A stretch of DNA of 64,000 nucleotides from CAXMQS01 sp964195995 (GCA_964195995.1 CAXMQS010000036.1:102749-166748); one strand, 5' to 3'; shown: positions 1 through 9,975, counted from the first letter of the stretch. The notes: a model not told the origin generated them from the sequence alone. A program made the numbers and translations.

Positions 1-147
1 GACGCTGGCTGCCTTGGCAGTCGCTTCCACCTGGGCTTCTACCCGCCGGGCGGCGTTGGCCTTGGCGGCGTCTGCCGGTGTCGTGGCCACTGTCTCCCGC
101 TTTTCGTCTTTGCTAGTCAGGGTCCCGCTCCGTTCGCCTTCGTGCAA
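1..147 (-). CDS. Possible N-terminal part of an Ala-rich protein running off the left edge
   Basis: An open frame on the minus strand runs off the window from a TTG at 147; a GTG 19 codons further in is the other possible start. The 49 visible codons are rich in Ala, Glu, Lys and Arg (a coiled-coil-like composition) and match no family I recognise. It would be divergent from the hydrolase at 201. There is no clear ribosome binding site, so this could also be non-coding. Confidence 0.3.
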   Translation of the reverse strand, partial: MHEGERSGTLTSKDEKRETVATTPADAAKANAARRVEAQVEATAKAASV

Positions 148-200
148 TCTAATCGAAACGGCGCAGGCCTGTTCGGCCGACGGCCATCTAGGGTCAGCCT

Positions 201-1061
201 ATGGAGCGGCTTGAAGTGACTACTAGAGGCATCCGCCTCATAGCTTGGGTTGGCGGCGAGGCGACAGCACCGTCCCTGCTGCTTCTCCATGGATGGCCCG
301 AGTCTTCCCGGGCATTCGCCAAGGTCATTCCCGTCCTGGCCGACCGATATCGTCTGATCGTCCCCGACCAACGCGGCTTCGGCGAGTCCGACATGCCAAA
401 GGGGACCGCCAGCTACTCGATGGGGATATTGGTAAGCGATGCCGTGGCCATCGCGGATGCAGCGGGCGCGGATCGGGTCGGCGTCGTTGGCCACGACCTT
501 GGCGGGTCCGTCGCCTGGGCGCTCGGCGCGTTGGCACCGGATCGGGTGCGGGCCATGGTGGTGATGGCGTCACCCCATCCACTCCACTTTCGCCGGGTGG
601 CGGCGGCGAGTCCTGAGCAGATGCGGCGAGCCTTCTATGTGTGGCTGCTGCACGCCGGGCAGTCGGGGGAGCGCCTGCTCGGTCGCGACGACTTCCGGCA
701 CCTCGCCCAATGGGCTTTCGGGCGATCCGCTATCACCGACGACGATCGCAACGCCTATCGAGTGCAATGGGCGGAACCGGGCAGGTTCACCGCCATGGCC
801 GAGTGGTATCGAGCCATATACGGCCCGGACCTACTCAATCCGGACGTGTCGCTCGACCTGGCCCCGGTGACGGTACCTGTGCGCTATCTGGCGCCGGAGC
901 ACGATCCGGCGTTCGCCGCCGGCATGCATTCGGGGTCAGGCGACTTCGTTGACGCCGCTTTCGACGAAGTGGAGATTCCCGGGACCACTCACTGGTTGTG
1001 TCACGATGCCCCAGACCGGGTTGGCGGACTCATCGACGAGTGGATGAGTTCTCACCCCTAG
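201..1061 (+). CDS. Alpha/beta hydrolase (epoxide hydrolase/haloalkane dehalogenase-like)
   Basis: The 286-residue protein has the alpha/beta hydrolase fold: HGWPESS oxyanion region near residue 30, DQRGFGESD near 55, and the nucleophile elbow GHDLGGS near 97, where Asp is the nucleophile as in epoxide hydrolases and dehalogenases. HW near residue 266 supplies the catalytic His. The substrate cannot be read from sequence. The start is supported by a -10 like TAGGGT at 189-194, six bases before the ATG and with no SD site, which implies a leaderless message. It stands alone before the M16 peptidase gene. Confidence 0.85.
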   Translation: MERLEVTTRGIRLIAWVGGEATAPSLLLLHGWPESSRAFAKVIPVLADRYRLIVPDQRGFGESDMPKGTASYSMGILVSDAVAIADAAGADRVGVVGHDLGGSVAWALGALAPDRVRAMVVMASPHPLHFRRVAAASPEQMRRAFYVWLLHAGQSGERLLGRDDFRHLAQWAFGRSAITDDDRNAYRVQWAEPGRFTAMAEWYRAIYGPDLLNPDVSLDLAPVTVPVRYLAPEHDPAFAAGMHSGSGDFVDAAFDEVEIPGTTHWLCHDAPDRVGGLIDEWMSSHP

Positions 1062-1102
1062 GCGGTGCCGTTGGCAACGCGCCCGGCCATATCATCGCCC
1101 CA

Positions 1103-2353
1103 ATGCACTACGACCTAACAACACTTGACAATGGAATCCGCGTAATCACCGAGTCGATGCCTGAAGTCCGCTCGGCCGCCATCGGCTGCTGGGTGGACAC
1201 CGGGAGTCGCGACGAGACCCCGCCGGAAGCGGGGTCGTCTCACTTCCTCGAGCATCTGCTTTTCAAGGGAACGGTGGACATCTCCGCTCAGGAGATCGCT
1301 GAGGCCTTTGACGCGGTCGGCGCCGAGTCGAACGCCTTCACCTCAAAGGAGTACACCTGCTACTGGGCGCGGATGCGCGACGAGGATCTGCCTTTGGGTA
1401 TCGGGCTGCTTGCCGAGATGACCCAGCGCCCGGCACTGCGCGCAGACGACATCGATTCCGAACGCCATGTTGTCCTCGAAGAGATCAACATGAACGAGGA
1501 TGACCCAACGGACGTTGCCTACGAGCGCTTCGCCAGGGCGCTGTGGGCGGGGCACCTGCTGGAGTACCCCATCCTCGGAACACGCGAGTCCATCAACGCG
1601 ACCACACCCGAGATCATCAGGGGGTACTGGGCGCGGCGCTACTCGCCCAAGTCGATGGTTGTCGCCGTCGCCGGCAACATCGTTCATGAAGAGGTTGTCG
1701 ACAAGGTGGCGTCAGAGTTCGGTGATTGGTCAGGCGAGTCGATGACTCGCGATCACTCGAGGGTCCCAACCGAGCCGAGGGTGAAAGTCGAGAAGCGGGA
1801 TACCGAACAGGCACACATCGTTCTCGGTGGTCAGGGCTTGATCCGCGACGACGACCGGCGATTCGCGTTCGGCGTGCTCAGCCACATCATGGGTGGTGGC
1901 ATGTCATCTCGTCTGTTCCGTGAGATCAGAGAGAAGCGCGGTCTCGCCTATGCGGTCTACATGTTCCGGTGGCCTTTCGCCGATTCCGGCGCCTACGGCG
2001 TCTACGTCGGGACTACGCCATCACAGACTGCCGAGGTTCTCAAGCTGGTGAACGATGAGTTGAATAAGGCGATTGCCGATGGTGTCACTCAGACCGAACT
2101 GGAGAGGGCCAAGGGTTACACCAAGGGGAGCCTTGCGCTTTCGTTGGAGGACGCCAACAGCAGGATGGGTCGACTCGGCCGCAACGAGCTAGCCGGCATG
2201 GAGCACCTGTCTGTCGACGAGATCGTCGGGCGGGTCGAGGCTGTGACCACCGAAGACGTGTTGGCGCTGGCTGCGGACGTATTCAGCGGTCCCAAGGTCA
2301 TAGGCGCTACCGGCCCCTTCGACGCCGACGAACTCGAGCCTCACGTCGCATGA
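1103..2353 (+). CDS. M16 family zinc metallopeptidase (processing peptidase-like)
   Basis: A 416-residue protein of the pitrilysin/mitochondrial processing peptidase family. The inverted zinc motif HFLEH is at residues 47-51, with the usual downstream Glu region (EEINMNEDDP). The C-terminal half has the R/Y-rich motif (FREIREKRGLAY) typical of the second M16 domain. A longer frame starts at 998, but family alignment and a TATCAT hexamer at 1090-1095, seven bases before the ATG, favour 1103. The stop overlaps the dapB start (ATGA), so the two are probably cotranslated; this pairing is common in actinobacteria. Confidence 0.9.
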   Translation: MHYDLTTLDNGIRVITESMPEVRSAAIGCWVDTGSRDETPPEAGSSHFLEHLLFKGTVDISAQEIAEAFDAVGAESNAFTSKEYTCYWARMRDEDLPLGIGLLAEMTQRPALRADDIDSERHVVLEEINMNEDDPTDVAYERFARALWAGHLLEYPILGTRESINATTPEIIRGYWARRYSPKSMVVAVAGNIVHEEVVDKVASEFGDWSGESMTRDHSRVPTEPRVKVEKRDTEQAHIVLGGQGLIRDDDRRFAFGVLSHIMGGGMSSRLFREIREKRGLAYAVYMFRWPFADSGAYGVYVGTTPSQTAEVLKLVNDELNKAIADGVTQTELERAKGYTKGSLALSLEDANSRMGRLGRNELAGMEHLSVDEIVGRVEAVTTEDVLALAADVFSGPKVIGATGPFDADELEPHVA

Positions 2354-3096
2354 CCACGGTCGCAGTCTCTGGTGCATGTGGACGCATGGGACGGCGCACA
2401 GCAGCTGCTGTCGCCGCCGCTGCCGATCTCGAGTTGGTTTCACTATTCGATCCGAGCCACGGCGGGGAAACGATCGAGGGGATCGTCGTGTCCTCCGATC
2501 CGGTTGTGGTCGGCGAGGCCGAGGTTGTCGTTGAGCTCACCAATCCCGATGTCGTCATGGAGAACCTCAAGCAATGGCGGAGTCTCGGCGTCAACGCGGT
2601 TGTCGGGACTTCTGGATTCGATGCGGGCCGCCTGAAGGCGGTACAAGGGATCTGGGGCGAGGGCCCCCCCAACTGCCTTATCGTGCCGAACTTCTCCCTT
2701 GGTGCCGTCCTCATGATGCGCTTCGCCGAAGTCGCCGCCGCCCACTTCAGCGGTGTCGAGATCATCGAGCTCCATCATGAGGACAAACCAGATGCTCCCT
2801 CGGGCACTGCGCTGGCGACTGCGGCCCGCCTGACCTCTGCCATCTTCGAGTCGAAGGAGCTGGTCCCAGGTGCCCGCGGCGCCGCGGTCGGCGATGTTCG
2901 AGTGCACTCCGTTCGACTGCCGGGGATGGTGGCCCATCAGCAGGTCATACTCGGCAACGAGGGCGAAACGCTAACCATCCGCCACGACACCTCCGACTAC
3001 GCCTCCTTCATGCCGGGAGTGCTGTTGGCGATTCGATCGATACCAGATCTAGAGGCCTTCGGCGTCGGTCTCGAAGGCCTTCTGTTCAAGGAATAG
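2350..3096 (+). CDS. dapB: 4-hydroxy-tetrahydrodipicolinate reductase
   Basis: Catalyses the NAD(P)H-dependent reduction step of the diaminopimelate/lysine pathway. The 248-residue length matches the short actinobacterial form. The N-terminal Rossmann motif is VSGACGRMGR (residues 6-15) and the catalytic/substrate motif is ELHHEDKPDAPSGTA near residue 140. It overlaps the upstream M16 gene by four bases. The next pathway gene here, dapA, lies 2 kb downstream, separated by a lipoprotein gene and a convergent thioredoxin gene. Confidence 0.96.
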   Translation: MTTVAVSGACGRMGRRTAAAVAAAADLELVSLFDPSHGGETIEGIVVSSDPVVVGEAEVVVELTNPDVVMENLKQWRSLGVNAVVGTSGFDAGRLKAVQGIWGEGPPNCLIVPNFSLGAVLMMRFAEVAAAHFSGVEIIELHHEDKPDAPSGTALATAARLTSAIFESKELVPGARGAAVGDVRVHSVRLPGMVAHQQVILGNEGETLTIRHDTSDYASFMPGVLLAIRSIPDLEAFGVGLEGLLFKE

Positions 3097-3135
3097 CCCC
3101 TTGTTGTCGATGTTCTGGTGACCAGAAGGGGTTCT

Positions 3136-4218
3136 ATGAAGAAGCTATCGCTCGCCGTTGTATGCCTCCTTGTTGCCGTCGCCTGTGGCGACAGCGGATC
3201 CGGATCGTTCGATCCCGAAGCCGGGTTCAGCCAGGGCTCCCAGGGGGAGTTGCGCTCACTCGCCTACGCCTATCAGCCCGCCAGCCGGCTGGTCTATGGC
3301 TACAGCATGAGCATGAACATGAACATGTCGGCAGATCTCGACGTGCCCGACGCCTTCGACAACATGACGATGGGCGCTTCCTTGGCCGGTTCCATCGCCT
3401 ACGACGTCTCCGCTGGCGCCACCGACGGCACCGTCGTTATCTCGATCCGGCCCGAGGTGACGGAGTTCTCGCTCTCCGAGTTCACCGTCGACGGCGAAGC
3501 CATGCCCGATGAGCTGACTGAATTCGATGATCCTGCGGCCGCCGGGCTTGACGAGTTCATACCGCAGATGACGGTGACGCTCGACGCCAAGGGCGATGTT
3601 CTCGCGATGCAAGTCGGAGACGTCACCGTGCCCTCCGAATTGCTCGGGAGCTTCGGCGGATCCGGCTTCAGCGATCCCTCCGGGATGGGCATGCTCAGCA
3701 CTCTGTTCGGTCCCGAGTTGCCGATCGAAGAGGTGAGGGTCGGCGCCACCTGGACGACGACGGACACCCAGGACGTGCCGTTCGTCGGGGAGATGACCGT
3801 CGTTACCCAGCATGAGATCGTCGGCGAGGAGAACCGCGACGGACGAGACACCATCATTATCGAATCGGTGGCGGAGATGACACCGTTGACAATGGACTTC
3901 GCCGACATGCTGAAGTCGCTCCAGGATCCCTCGACGCTGGCGTCCCTTGGTATGTCGGCAGACGAATTGAACATGGCTGAGCTCGAGGCCGAGCTGTTCG
4001 AGGAGATGGATTTCGACTTCTCCATGACCTTCGACTACGACAGCATGGCCACGACCACCTGGCTCGATTACAGCGCAGGCATCACGGTCGCTACGGAGAG
4101 CGACATGGACATGACCATGACGATGAAGATGGACTCACCAGAGGGCGGCGGCGACATGACGATGGGCATCGGCACATTCATCGCCATGCTCCTCATCGAG
4201 GACGGGGCGAGCGCCTAG
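3136..4218 (+). CDS. Secreted lipoprotein of unknown function (DUF6263-like)
   Basis: The N-terminus MKKLSLAVVCLLVAVACGD is a lipoprotein signal peptide with lipobox VAVAC; the mature protein begins at that Cys and would be anchored outside the membrane. The 360 residues are acidic and Met-rich with alternating hydrophobic strands, resembling the beta-rich DUF6263-type secreted proteins, though I cannot confirm the family. A frame opens at 3118, but the start at 3136 sits behind an AAGGGG site and gives a clean signal peptide. It ends tail-to-tail with the thioredoxin gene with a 4-bp overlap. Confidence 0.8.
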   Translation: MKKLSLAVVCLLVAVACGDSGSGSFDPEAGFSQGSQGELRSLAYAYQPASRLVYGYSMSMNMNMSADLDVPDAFDNMTMGASLAGSIAYDVSAGATDGTVVISIRPEVTEFSLSEFTVDGEAMPDELTEFDDPAAAGLDEFIPQMTVTLDAKGDVLAMQVGDVTVPSELLGSFGGSGFSDPSGMGMLSTLFGPELPIEEVRVGATWTTTDTQDVPFVGEMTVVTQHEIVGEENRDGRDTIIIESVAEMTPLTMDFADMLKSLQDPSTLASLGMSADELNMAELEAELFEEMDFDFSMTFDYDSMATTTWLDYSAGITVATESDMDMTMTMKMDSPEGGGDMTMGIGTFIAMLLIEDGASA

Positions 4219-5036
4219 AAGAGAGCGCTGGCGAGGCGTCGACGGTACTCGACGGTCAGCGGATGGTCGACGCCGAGCACTCCGAAGATATCGAGCATCC
4301 CCGCCTTGGCGGCGTTTGCGTCTGGACCCTTGCCGACCACGATGGCGAGAAGATGATCTAGCCCGGGCTCGTATTCGCCCTTCGCGGCGAGGGCCGTTCC
4401 CAGCGACAGTCGGGCCGCGGTGTCCTGGGAGTCCTGCTCCAGGGCGGCCTCGAATTCAGCGACGTCGGTTCCCTGCGAGGCCGTCAGGCGGGCAGCGGCC
4501 TGCAGGCGCTCGACCTCGGCAGTGGGCGACAGCTTGCCGAGCACGATCAGGGCGTCCGCGGTCTCTCCTCTGGCGATGAGGAGCGCGGCCAAGCCCGTCC
4601 CCGCATCCTGGTGGTCGGCATCCTGATCCAGGGCCTCTCTGAAGAGGGTCTCTGCCAAGGTCTCGTCGCCGGCGAGAATGGCGTCACGGGCCCTCTCGAC
4701 TGCGAGGTCGGCGCCGCTTGGCAGCAAGGCGTTGACCCAGTCGCGAACCCCCGCCTCGGGGATGGCACCGGTGAAGCGACTGACGGCCTCGCCGTTACGG
4801 AAGCCGATGACGTTGGGGATGCCCTGCACCCCGAACTGACTAGCGAGCTCCTGGTTGGCATCGACGTCAACTTTGACCAGTTCGATTTCGGTCTCCGAGG
4901 CGACCTTCTCGAGAATCGGTCCCAGGGTGTGGCACGGTCCGCACCATTCCGCCCAGAAGTCAACGACGACGGGGATCTCGTGGCTGCGTTGCAGGACGGC
5001 GCGCCCGAAGTCCTCAGTTGAGATGTCGATGGCCAT
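4215..5036 (-). CDS. Thioredoxin-TPR protein, CnoX/YbbN-like co-chaperone
   Basis: A 273-residue protein with an N-terminal thioredoxin fold (DFWAEWCGPC, WCGPC at residues 31-35) and a C-terminal tetratricopeptide-like half (roughly 115-273). This is the CnoX/YbbN layout: a chaperone-linked thioredoxin that binds unfolded or oxidised proteins. With an intact CXXC it could be redox active, unlike E. coli CnoX. The -10 like TATCTT (complement of 5043-5048) ends six bases before the ATG with no SD site. It is divergent from dapA and convergent with the lipoprotein gene. Confidence 0.88.
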   Translation of the reverse strand: MAIDISTEDFGRAVLQRSHEIPVVVDFWAEWCGPCHTLGPILEKVASETEIELVKVDVDANQELASQFGVQGIPNVIGFRNGEAVSRFTGAIPEAGVRDWVNALLPSGADLAVERARDAILAGDETLAETLFREALDQDADHQDAGTGLAALLIARGETADALIVLGKLSPTAEVERLQAAARLTASQGTDVAEFEAALEQDSQDTAARLSLGTALAAKGEYEPGLDHLLAIVVGKGPDANAAKAGMLDIFGVLGVDHPLTVEYRRRLASALF

Positions 5037-5086
5037 CGCGCCAAGATACCGGTGGTACCGTCGCTACACGCTCTAGAGGAGGCGCC

Positions 5087-5968
5087 ATGGCACCCTTCGG
5101 CGAAGTCATAACTGCGATGATCACCCCGTTCACCCCCGATGGTGAGGTGGACTACGGGCAGCTGTGGAAGTTGGCAGAACACCTCGTCGCCAACGGGTCG
5201 GACGGCCTCGTGGTCTCGGGCACAACGGGAGAATCTCCGACGTTGAGCTCCGACGAGAAGCTCGCGGTCTTCAGGTCCGTCGTCGAGGCGGTCGGGGACA
5301 AGGGGGTAGTGATCGCCGGGGTCGGGACGTACAACACGGCCCACTCGGTCGAGATGGCGCGCCATGCCGCCGACGCCGGATGCGACGCCCTATTGGCGGT
5401 AACCCCTTACTACAACAAGCCTCCCCAGGAGGGTCTCGTCAGGCACTTCGAGGCCATCGCCGATGCCACCGACCTGCCACTGATGCTCTACAACATCCCT
5501 GGACGCAGCGCCCGGCTCATCGAGATCGACACTCTGGCCCGCCTTGCCGAGCACAACCGGATCGTCGCCGTCAAGGATGCGGTCGAAGACACCGGGTTCA
5601 CATCTCGCACCTTCGCGGCATGCGGCGACGCGCTCGCCATCTACTCGGGCGCCGACGCTTACACGTTGCCGATGCTGGCGGCAGGTGCCGTTGGCGTCGT
5701 CTCCGTGGCGTCTCACCTCGTTGGCCGCCAGATCAAGAGGATGTTCGCCGAAGCGACGGCGGGCGACGGAGGTGCCGCGACCAAGATCCACCACGCGTTG
5801 CTGCCTCTCTTTGACTCCCTGTTCCTCGAGCCCAACCCGATGCCCCTCAAAGGCATCCTCAACAAGGTGTGGGGTCCTGTCGGCGACCCTCGTCTTCCGC
5901 TGATCCCGGCGTCAGACTCTGTGGTAGAGGCTGTCGAAGCCGCCCTCGCCGTGGCGCAACAAGCGTGA
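5087..5968 (+). CDS. dapA: 4-hydroxy-tetrahydrodipicolinate synthase
   Basis: Condenses pyruvate with aspartate semialdehyde in the diaminopimelate pathway. The 293-residue TIM barrel shows GTTGE near residue 46, the catalytic Tyr135 in YNIPGR and the Schiff-base Lys163 in VAVKDA. The start is set by a strong AGAGGAGG site about seven bases upstream. The stop overlaps the GTG start of the RNase J gene (GTGA), so the two are cotranslated; dapA-RNase J is a conserved actinobacterial pair. Confidence 0.96.
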   Translation: MAPFGEVITAMITPFTPDGEVDYGQLWKLAEHLVANGSDGLVVSGTTGESPTLSSDEKLAVFRSVVEAVGDKGVVIAGVGTYNTAHSVEMARHAADAGCDALLAVTPYYNKPPQEGLVRHFEAIADATDLPLMLYNIPGRSARLIEIDTLARLAEHNRIVAVKDAVEDTGFTSRTFAACGDALAIYSGADAYTLPMLAAGAVGVVSVASHLVGRQIKRMFAEATAGDGGAATKIHHALLPLFDSLFLEPNPMPLKGILNKVWGPVGDPRLPLIPASDSVVEAVEAALAVAQQA

Positions 5969-7596
5969 CGGTTTCTATCAGCTTCCTCGGCGGTCTTGGC
6001 GAGGTCGGTCGCAACTGCGCAGCCATTGAGATAGAGGGAAAGCTGGCCCTCATCGACTGCGGCCTCATGTTCCCCGAGGAGCACATGCTCGGCATCGACC
6101 TGGTTCTTCCCAACTTCTCCAGCGTCTTCGAGAGGGCCGATGACGTCGAGTGCGTAGTGCTGACCCACGGCCACGAAGACCACATCGGTGCCCTCTCCTA
6201 TTTCCTGTCAGAGGTGAATGTCCCGATCTATGGGACACCGCTGGCGGTCGCCTTGGCGGCGGCCCGGGTCGAGGAGAACGGCATCGAGGCCGACTTCCGG
6301 GCTACCGACCTGGGGGAGTGGGTTACGAACGGCCCGATCAAGTTCAAGCTGATCCAGGTAAGTCACAGCGTCCCCCAGGGCGCCGCGGTTGCGTTTGATA
6401 CTCCCGAGGGCATCATCATCCACTCAGGCGACTTCAAGCTCGATCCGACGCCGATCGATGCCAAGCCAACGGACCTCCCCGCCTTTGCCGAGCTCGGGCA
6501 ACAAGGAGTTCGGCTCCTTCTGGCAGACAGCACGAACGCCGAGCGTCCCGGCGTTATCCCCTCAGAGTCGTCACTGCGGGACTCTCTCCGCGATCTCGTC
6601 GCGCATGCCGAGGGCCGGGTGGTGGCGGCGTGTTTCGCCTCCCATCTCCATCGAGTGGAGCAGATCGTCGATGCCGTTGTCGACAGCGGTCGTTCCTTCG
6701 CTTTCCTGGGGCGGTCGATGCATCGCAACACCACCATCGCCCGCGAGCTGGGGGTCATGCGTATCCCCGAGGACCGTCTCTACGACATCGAGGACCTGCT
6801 GAAGCTTCCACCGGAAGAGACCGCCATCATCTGCACGGGGAGTCAGGGCGAGCCATTCGCCGCCCTGTCGCTGATGGCGGCTGGGGAGCATCGGTGGGTC
6901 GATCTGCAGCCCGAGGACACGGTCGTCATCTCGGCAACGCCCATACCGGGCAACGAGAAGAAGGTGAGCAGTGTCATCAACGGGCTCCTGAAGAGAGGGG
7001 TTACCGTTCACCACGGCCGCAACGCCAACGTCCACGTCTCCGGACACGCCGCACAGGAAGAACTGAAGACGTTCATCAACGTCGTCCGTCCGCAGGCCTA
7101 CATCCCGGTCCACGGCGAATACCGGCACCTTCGTGCCAATGCCGACCTGGCGACGGCGATGGCCGTACCGCAGGTGGTCCTGGCCGAGAACGGTGATGGC
7201 GTCGTCATCGACGGTGATCAGACCCGCCACGAGGCCGACCTCGTCGATGGCAGCTATGTCTATCTCGACGGCAGCGGCGTCGGCGACATCGCTTCGGACG
7301 TTCTGCGGGACCGCCGTCATCTCGCCGACGACGGCGTGGTAGTCGTGACGGTCGGCATCGCCAGCCGCACCGGCGAGATCCTGGTCGGCCCCGACCTCGA
7401 CAGCCATGGCCTGACGCAGGCACCCGGGGCCGTGCTGCGAGCCGCCAAGGCCGAGATCATCAAAGAACTCGAAGCTTTGGAGAAGCCTTGCGACCCCGAC
7501 ACGGTGCGCCGCCACGTGCGCGACGCCGCTCGCCGCGTCATCCGTCGCGAAACCGAACGGCGCCCAGTTGTGGTGCCGGTGGTTGTCGAGGTCTGA
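5965..7596 (+). CDS. rnj: Ribonuclease J
   Basis: A metallo-beta-lactamase/beta-CASP ribonuclease with endo- and 5'-3' exonuclease activity in mRNA decay and rRNA maturation. The 543 residues carry the zinc motif THGHEDHIG near residue 74, the beta-CASP region and the terminal GHAAQEELKTF/PVHGEYRH motifs typical of RNase J. The GTG start at 5965 overlaps the dapA stop; an in-frame extension back to 5869 is unlikely because it would overlap dapA by 100 bases. Confidence 0.95.
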   Translation: MTVSISFLGGLGEVGRNCAAIEIEGKLALIDCGLMFPEEHMLGIDLVLPNFSSVFERADDVECVVLTHGHEDHIGALSYFLSEVNVPIYGTPLAVALAAARVEENGIEADFRATDLGEWVTNGPIKFKLIQVSHSVPQGAAVAFDTPEGIIIHSGDFKLDPTPIDAKPTDLPAFAELGQQGVRLLLADSTNAERPGVIPSESSLRDSLRDLVAHAEGRVVAACFASHLHRVEQIVDAVVDSGRSFAFLGRSMHRNTTIARELGVMRIPEDRLYDIEDLLKLPPEETAIICTGSQGEPFAALSLMAAGEHRWVDLQPEDTVVISATPIPGNEKKVSSVINGLLKRGVTVHHGRNANVHVSGHAAQEELKTFINVVRPQAYIPVHGEYRHLRANADLATAMAVPQVVLAENGDGVVIDGDQTRHEADLVDGSYVYLDGSGVGDIASDVLRDRRHLADDGVVVVTVGIASRTGEILVGPDLDSHGLTQAPGAVLRAAKAEIIKELEALEKPCDPDTVRRHVRDAARRVIRRETERRPVVVPVVVEV

Positions 7597-7704
7597 TACG
7601 TCGGCTTTGGGCTTTTTGCTCTGCGCATTGGGCCGCGTCCACGCTTCGCCTTGCTAGGCACCTCCAAGTGAGGAGATATCAGAAATCGCGCGTATCGCGC
7701 GATC

Positions 7705-9975
7705 GTGTCGCAGCGAGTGATTGGGGCGGTGGACGGCGCTAGGTATCGTCGGCGCCACTTGAGCAAGACATCCCCCCGCACCGGGCGGAAGCGGGTGTCA
7801 GCAAAAAAGAAGACTGGTCATTACGGCGAAAAGCTGGCGTCGTGGCGACAGGCAATCACCAGGCGACTTGGTCGCCAATCCGACGACCTATGGGGCTTGA
7901 CGCTCATCGTCTTCGGCGTTGTGATCGGACTCGGCTACCTCAGTCTCGCCGGACCCGTCGGTCGGGGGACCGTAGGTGTTCTCGAGGTTCTCTTTGGACT
8001 GTGGGGCTACCTGGTTCCTGTGGCGCTAGTCGGCCTGGGTGTGACTCTGATCGCCAGGCCGCCGCTCCCCGAGCACGGCCGTCTCGCCATCGGCATCGGC
8101 CTCGTGTTCTTTGGAACGCTCGCCATGTTCCACCTGATGACGGGCACTCTCTCGCTCTCCGGCAACATCGAGGTGGTCCGCGATCGAGGTGGCGCGGTTG
8201 GCTCCCTGGTGGCCTTCCCGCTGCGTCGGGTCATCGGATTCTGGGGAGCCTTCGTAGTGCTGACCGCCGTCGTTGGCATCGGCGTTCTCATCATGATGAA
8301 GACGACCCTGCGCGACATAGGCCTCACAATGGGAGCCTTCGGAAGAGCGACAGTTGGGTGGGTCAAGGCTCGTCGGTTCCGGACCCCTCACACTGCGCCA
8401 GTCCAAGCCACACGGTCTACCCGCCCCCAGGCCGCCAAGCCGAAGCAGCAGCGCCCCAAGACCCAGCCATCGGCCAAGCCGCAGGCGAGTCCGACAGCGG
8501 CGCCTCTTCCGGTGGCGGCGGCCGGCAGTGCCTATCAGCTACCTCCCCTTGAGCTGCTGCACACCTCGGTCGAGGAGAGCGGCTCTAACAAGAGAGCTCT
8601 CGAGGAGACCGGGCGCGAGCTCGAGATAACGCTTCGCCAGCACGGTGTCGATGCCAGGCTCGTGCGGATCGTTCCCGGTCCAACCGTCACCCGGTTCGAG
8701 ATCGAGCTGGCGCCGGGAGTCAAGGTGTCGCGCGTAACGGGACTGAGCCACGACATCGCCTACGCCCTGGCGGCGTCCGAAGTGCGGATACTTGCCCCGA
8801 TACCCGGCAAGAGCGCCATCGGCGTCGAGGTGCCCAACCGCCATCGCCACCTTGTCACTCTCGGCGACGTACTGCGATCTCCTGAAGCCGAAGCGGCAGC
8901 ACATCCCCTTGAGGTCGGCCTCGGCAAGGACATCAACGGCACCGCCAGCCTGTTGAATCTGACGGAGTTGCCGCATGTCCTGATCGCCGGTGCCACTGGG
9001 GCCGGTAAGTCATCTTGCATCAACGCCCTGGTGACGTCGCTGCTGGTGAGGACAGACCCTGAGGAGGTCAAGCTCATCCTCGTCGACCCGAAGCGAGTCG
9101 AGCTCGGCCAGTACAACGGCGTTCCTCATCTGTTGACGAAGGTCATCACGAATCCCAAGAAGGCGGCAGAGGCTCTGCAATGGGCGGTCTCCGAGATGGA
9201 CCGCCGCTACGAACTGTTGGCTGAGGCAAGCGTTCGTGACATCGCCGGCTACCGCGAGAAGATGGCGGCGGGCATGCTCGACACCGACGACTTCGATCGC
9301 TTCCCGTTCCTCGTCATAGTCGTTGACGAGCTCAACGATCTGATGATGGTGGCCGGGCGCGCCGTCGAAGACGCCATCGTCCGGATCGCCCAGATGGCCC
9401 GCGCCGTCGGCATTCACCTCGTCCTGGCGACTCAGCGTCCCTCGGTCGATGTCATCACCGGGGTCATCAAGGCCAACATCCAGTCGCGGCTGGCGTTCTC
9501 CGTCGCCTCCCAGGCAGACAGTCGGGTCATCATCGACACCGGCGGTGCAGAAAAGCTGGTTGGGCTCGGCGACATGCTGGTCGTTACGGCTCGTGACCCC
9601 AAGCCGGAACGGATCCAGGGCGCCTGGGTATCCGAAGCGGAGATCGCGTCAGTCGTCGAGTGGGTACACGAGCAACAGAAGGCCTCATACGAGGACGAAC
9701 AGGTCTTTGCCGCCGCCGAGATGAAGCAGGCCAGCGAAGAGGAGTGGGATGGCGAGGATCCCGAGATCATCCGCCAGGCCCTCGAAATCATCGTTCGATC
9801 CCAGCTCGGGTCGACCTCGATGTTGCAGCGCAAGTTGCGCATCGGCTTTGCCAGGGCGGGTCGCGTCATGGACATCCTCGAGCGCCGCGGGATCGTCGGC
9901 CCGTCCGAAGGCTCCAAGGCCCGCGAAGTGCTCTTGACGACCGAAGAGCTCGAAGAAATGTTCGTCGGCGCCTAA
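7705..9975 (+). CDS. ftsK: DNA translocase FtsK/SpoIIIE
   Basis: The membrane-anchored motor that pumps chromosome ends through the division septum. The N-terminal third has four or five membrane segments (about residues 55-215), then a Pro/Gln/Lys-rich linker, then the RecA-like motor with Walker A GATGAGKSS near residue 430, Walker B VIVVDELNDLM and a C-terminal gamma winged helix (QRKLRIGFARAGRVMD) that reads polar DNA motifs. At 756 residues it is typical. The start is uncertain: GTG 7705 or TTG 7759, the latter close to a TAGGTAT hexamer at 7740. It follows RNase J by about 110 bases. Confidence 0.93.
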   Translation: MSQRVIGAVDGARYRRRHLSKTSPRTGRKRVSAKKKTGHYGEKLASWRQAITRRLGRQSDDLWGLTLIVFGVVIGLGYLSLAGPVGRGTVGVLEVLFGLWGYLVPVALVGLGVTLIARPPLPEHGRLAIGIGLVFFGTLAMFHLMTGTLSLSGNIEVVRDRGGAVGSLVAFPLRRVIGFWGAFVVLTAVVGIGVLIMMKTTLRDIGLTMGAFGRATVGWVKARRFRTPHTAPVQATRSTRPQAAKPKQQRPKTQPSAKPQASPTAAPLPVAAAGSAYQLPPLELLHTSVEESGSNKRALEETGRELEITLRQHGVDARLVRIVPGPTVTRFEIELAPGVKVSRVTGLSHDIAYALAASEVRILAPIPGKSAIGVEVPNRHRHLVTLGDVLRSPEAEAAAHPLEVGLGKDINGTASLLNLTELPHVLIAGATGAGKSSCINALVTSLLVRTDPEEVKLILVDPKRVELGQYNGVPHLLTKVITNPKKAAEALQWAVSEMDRRYELLAEASVRDIAGYREKMAAGMLDTDDFDRFPFLVIVVDELNDLMMVAGRAVEDAIVRIAQMARAVGIHLVLATQRPSVDVITGVIKANIQSRLAFSVASQADSRVIIDTGGAEKLVGLGDMLVVTARDPKPERIQGAWVSEAEIASVVEWVHEQQKASYEDEQVFAAAEMKQASEEEWDGEDPEIIRQALEIIVRSQLGSTSMLQRKLRIGFARAGRVMDILERRGIVGPSEGSKAREVLLTTEELEEMFVGA

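Noticed and set aside
5037..5086. Riboswitch upstream of dapA
   Set aside because: Only 50 bases separate the divergent thioredoxin and dapA starts, too short for a lysine riboswitch, and no such structure is visible.
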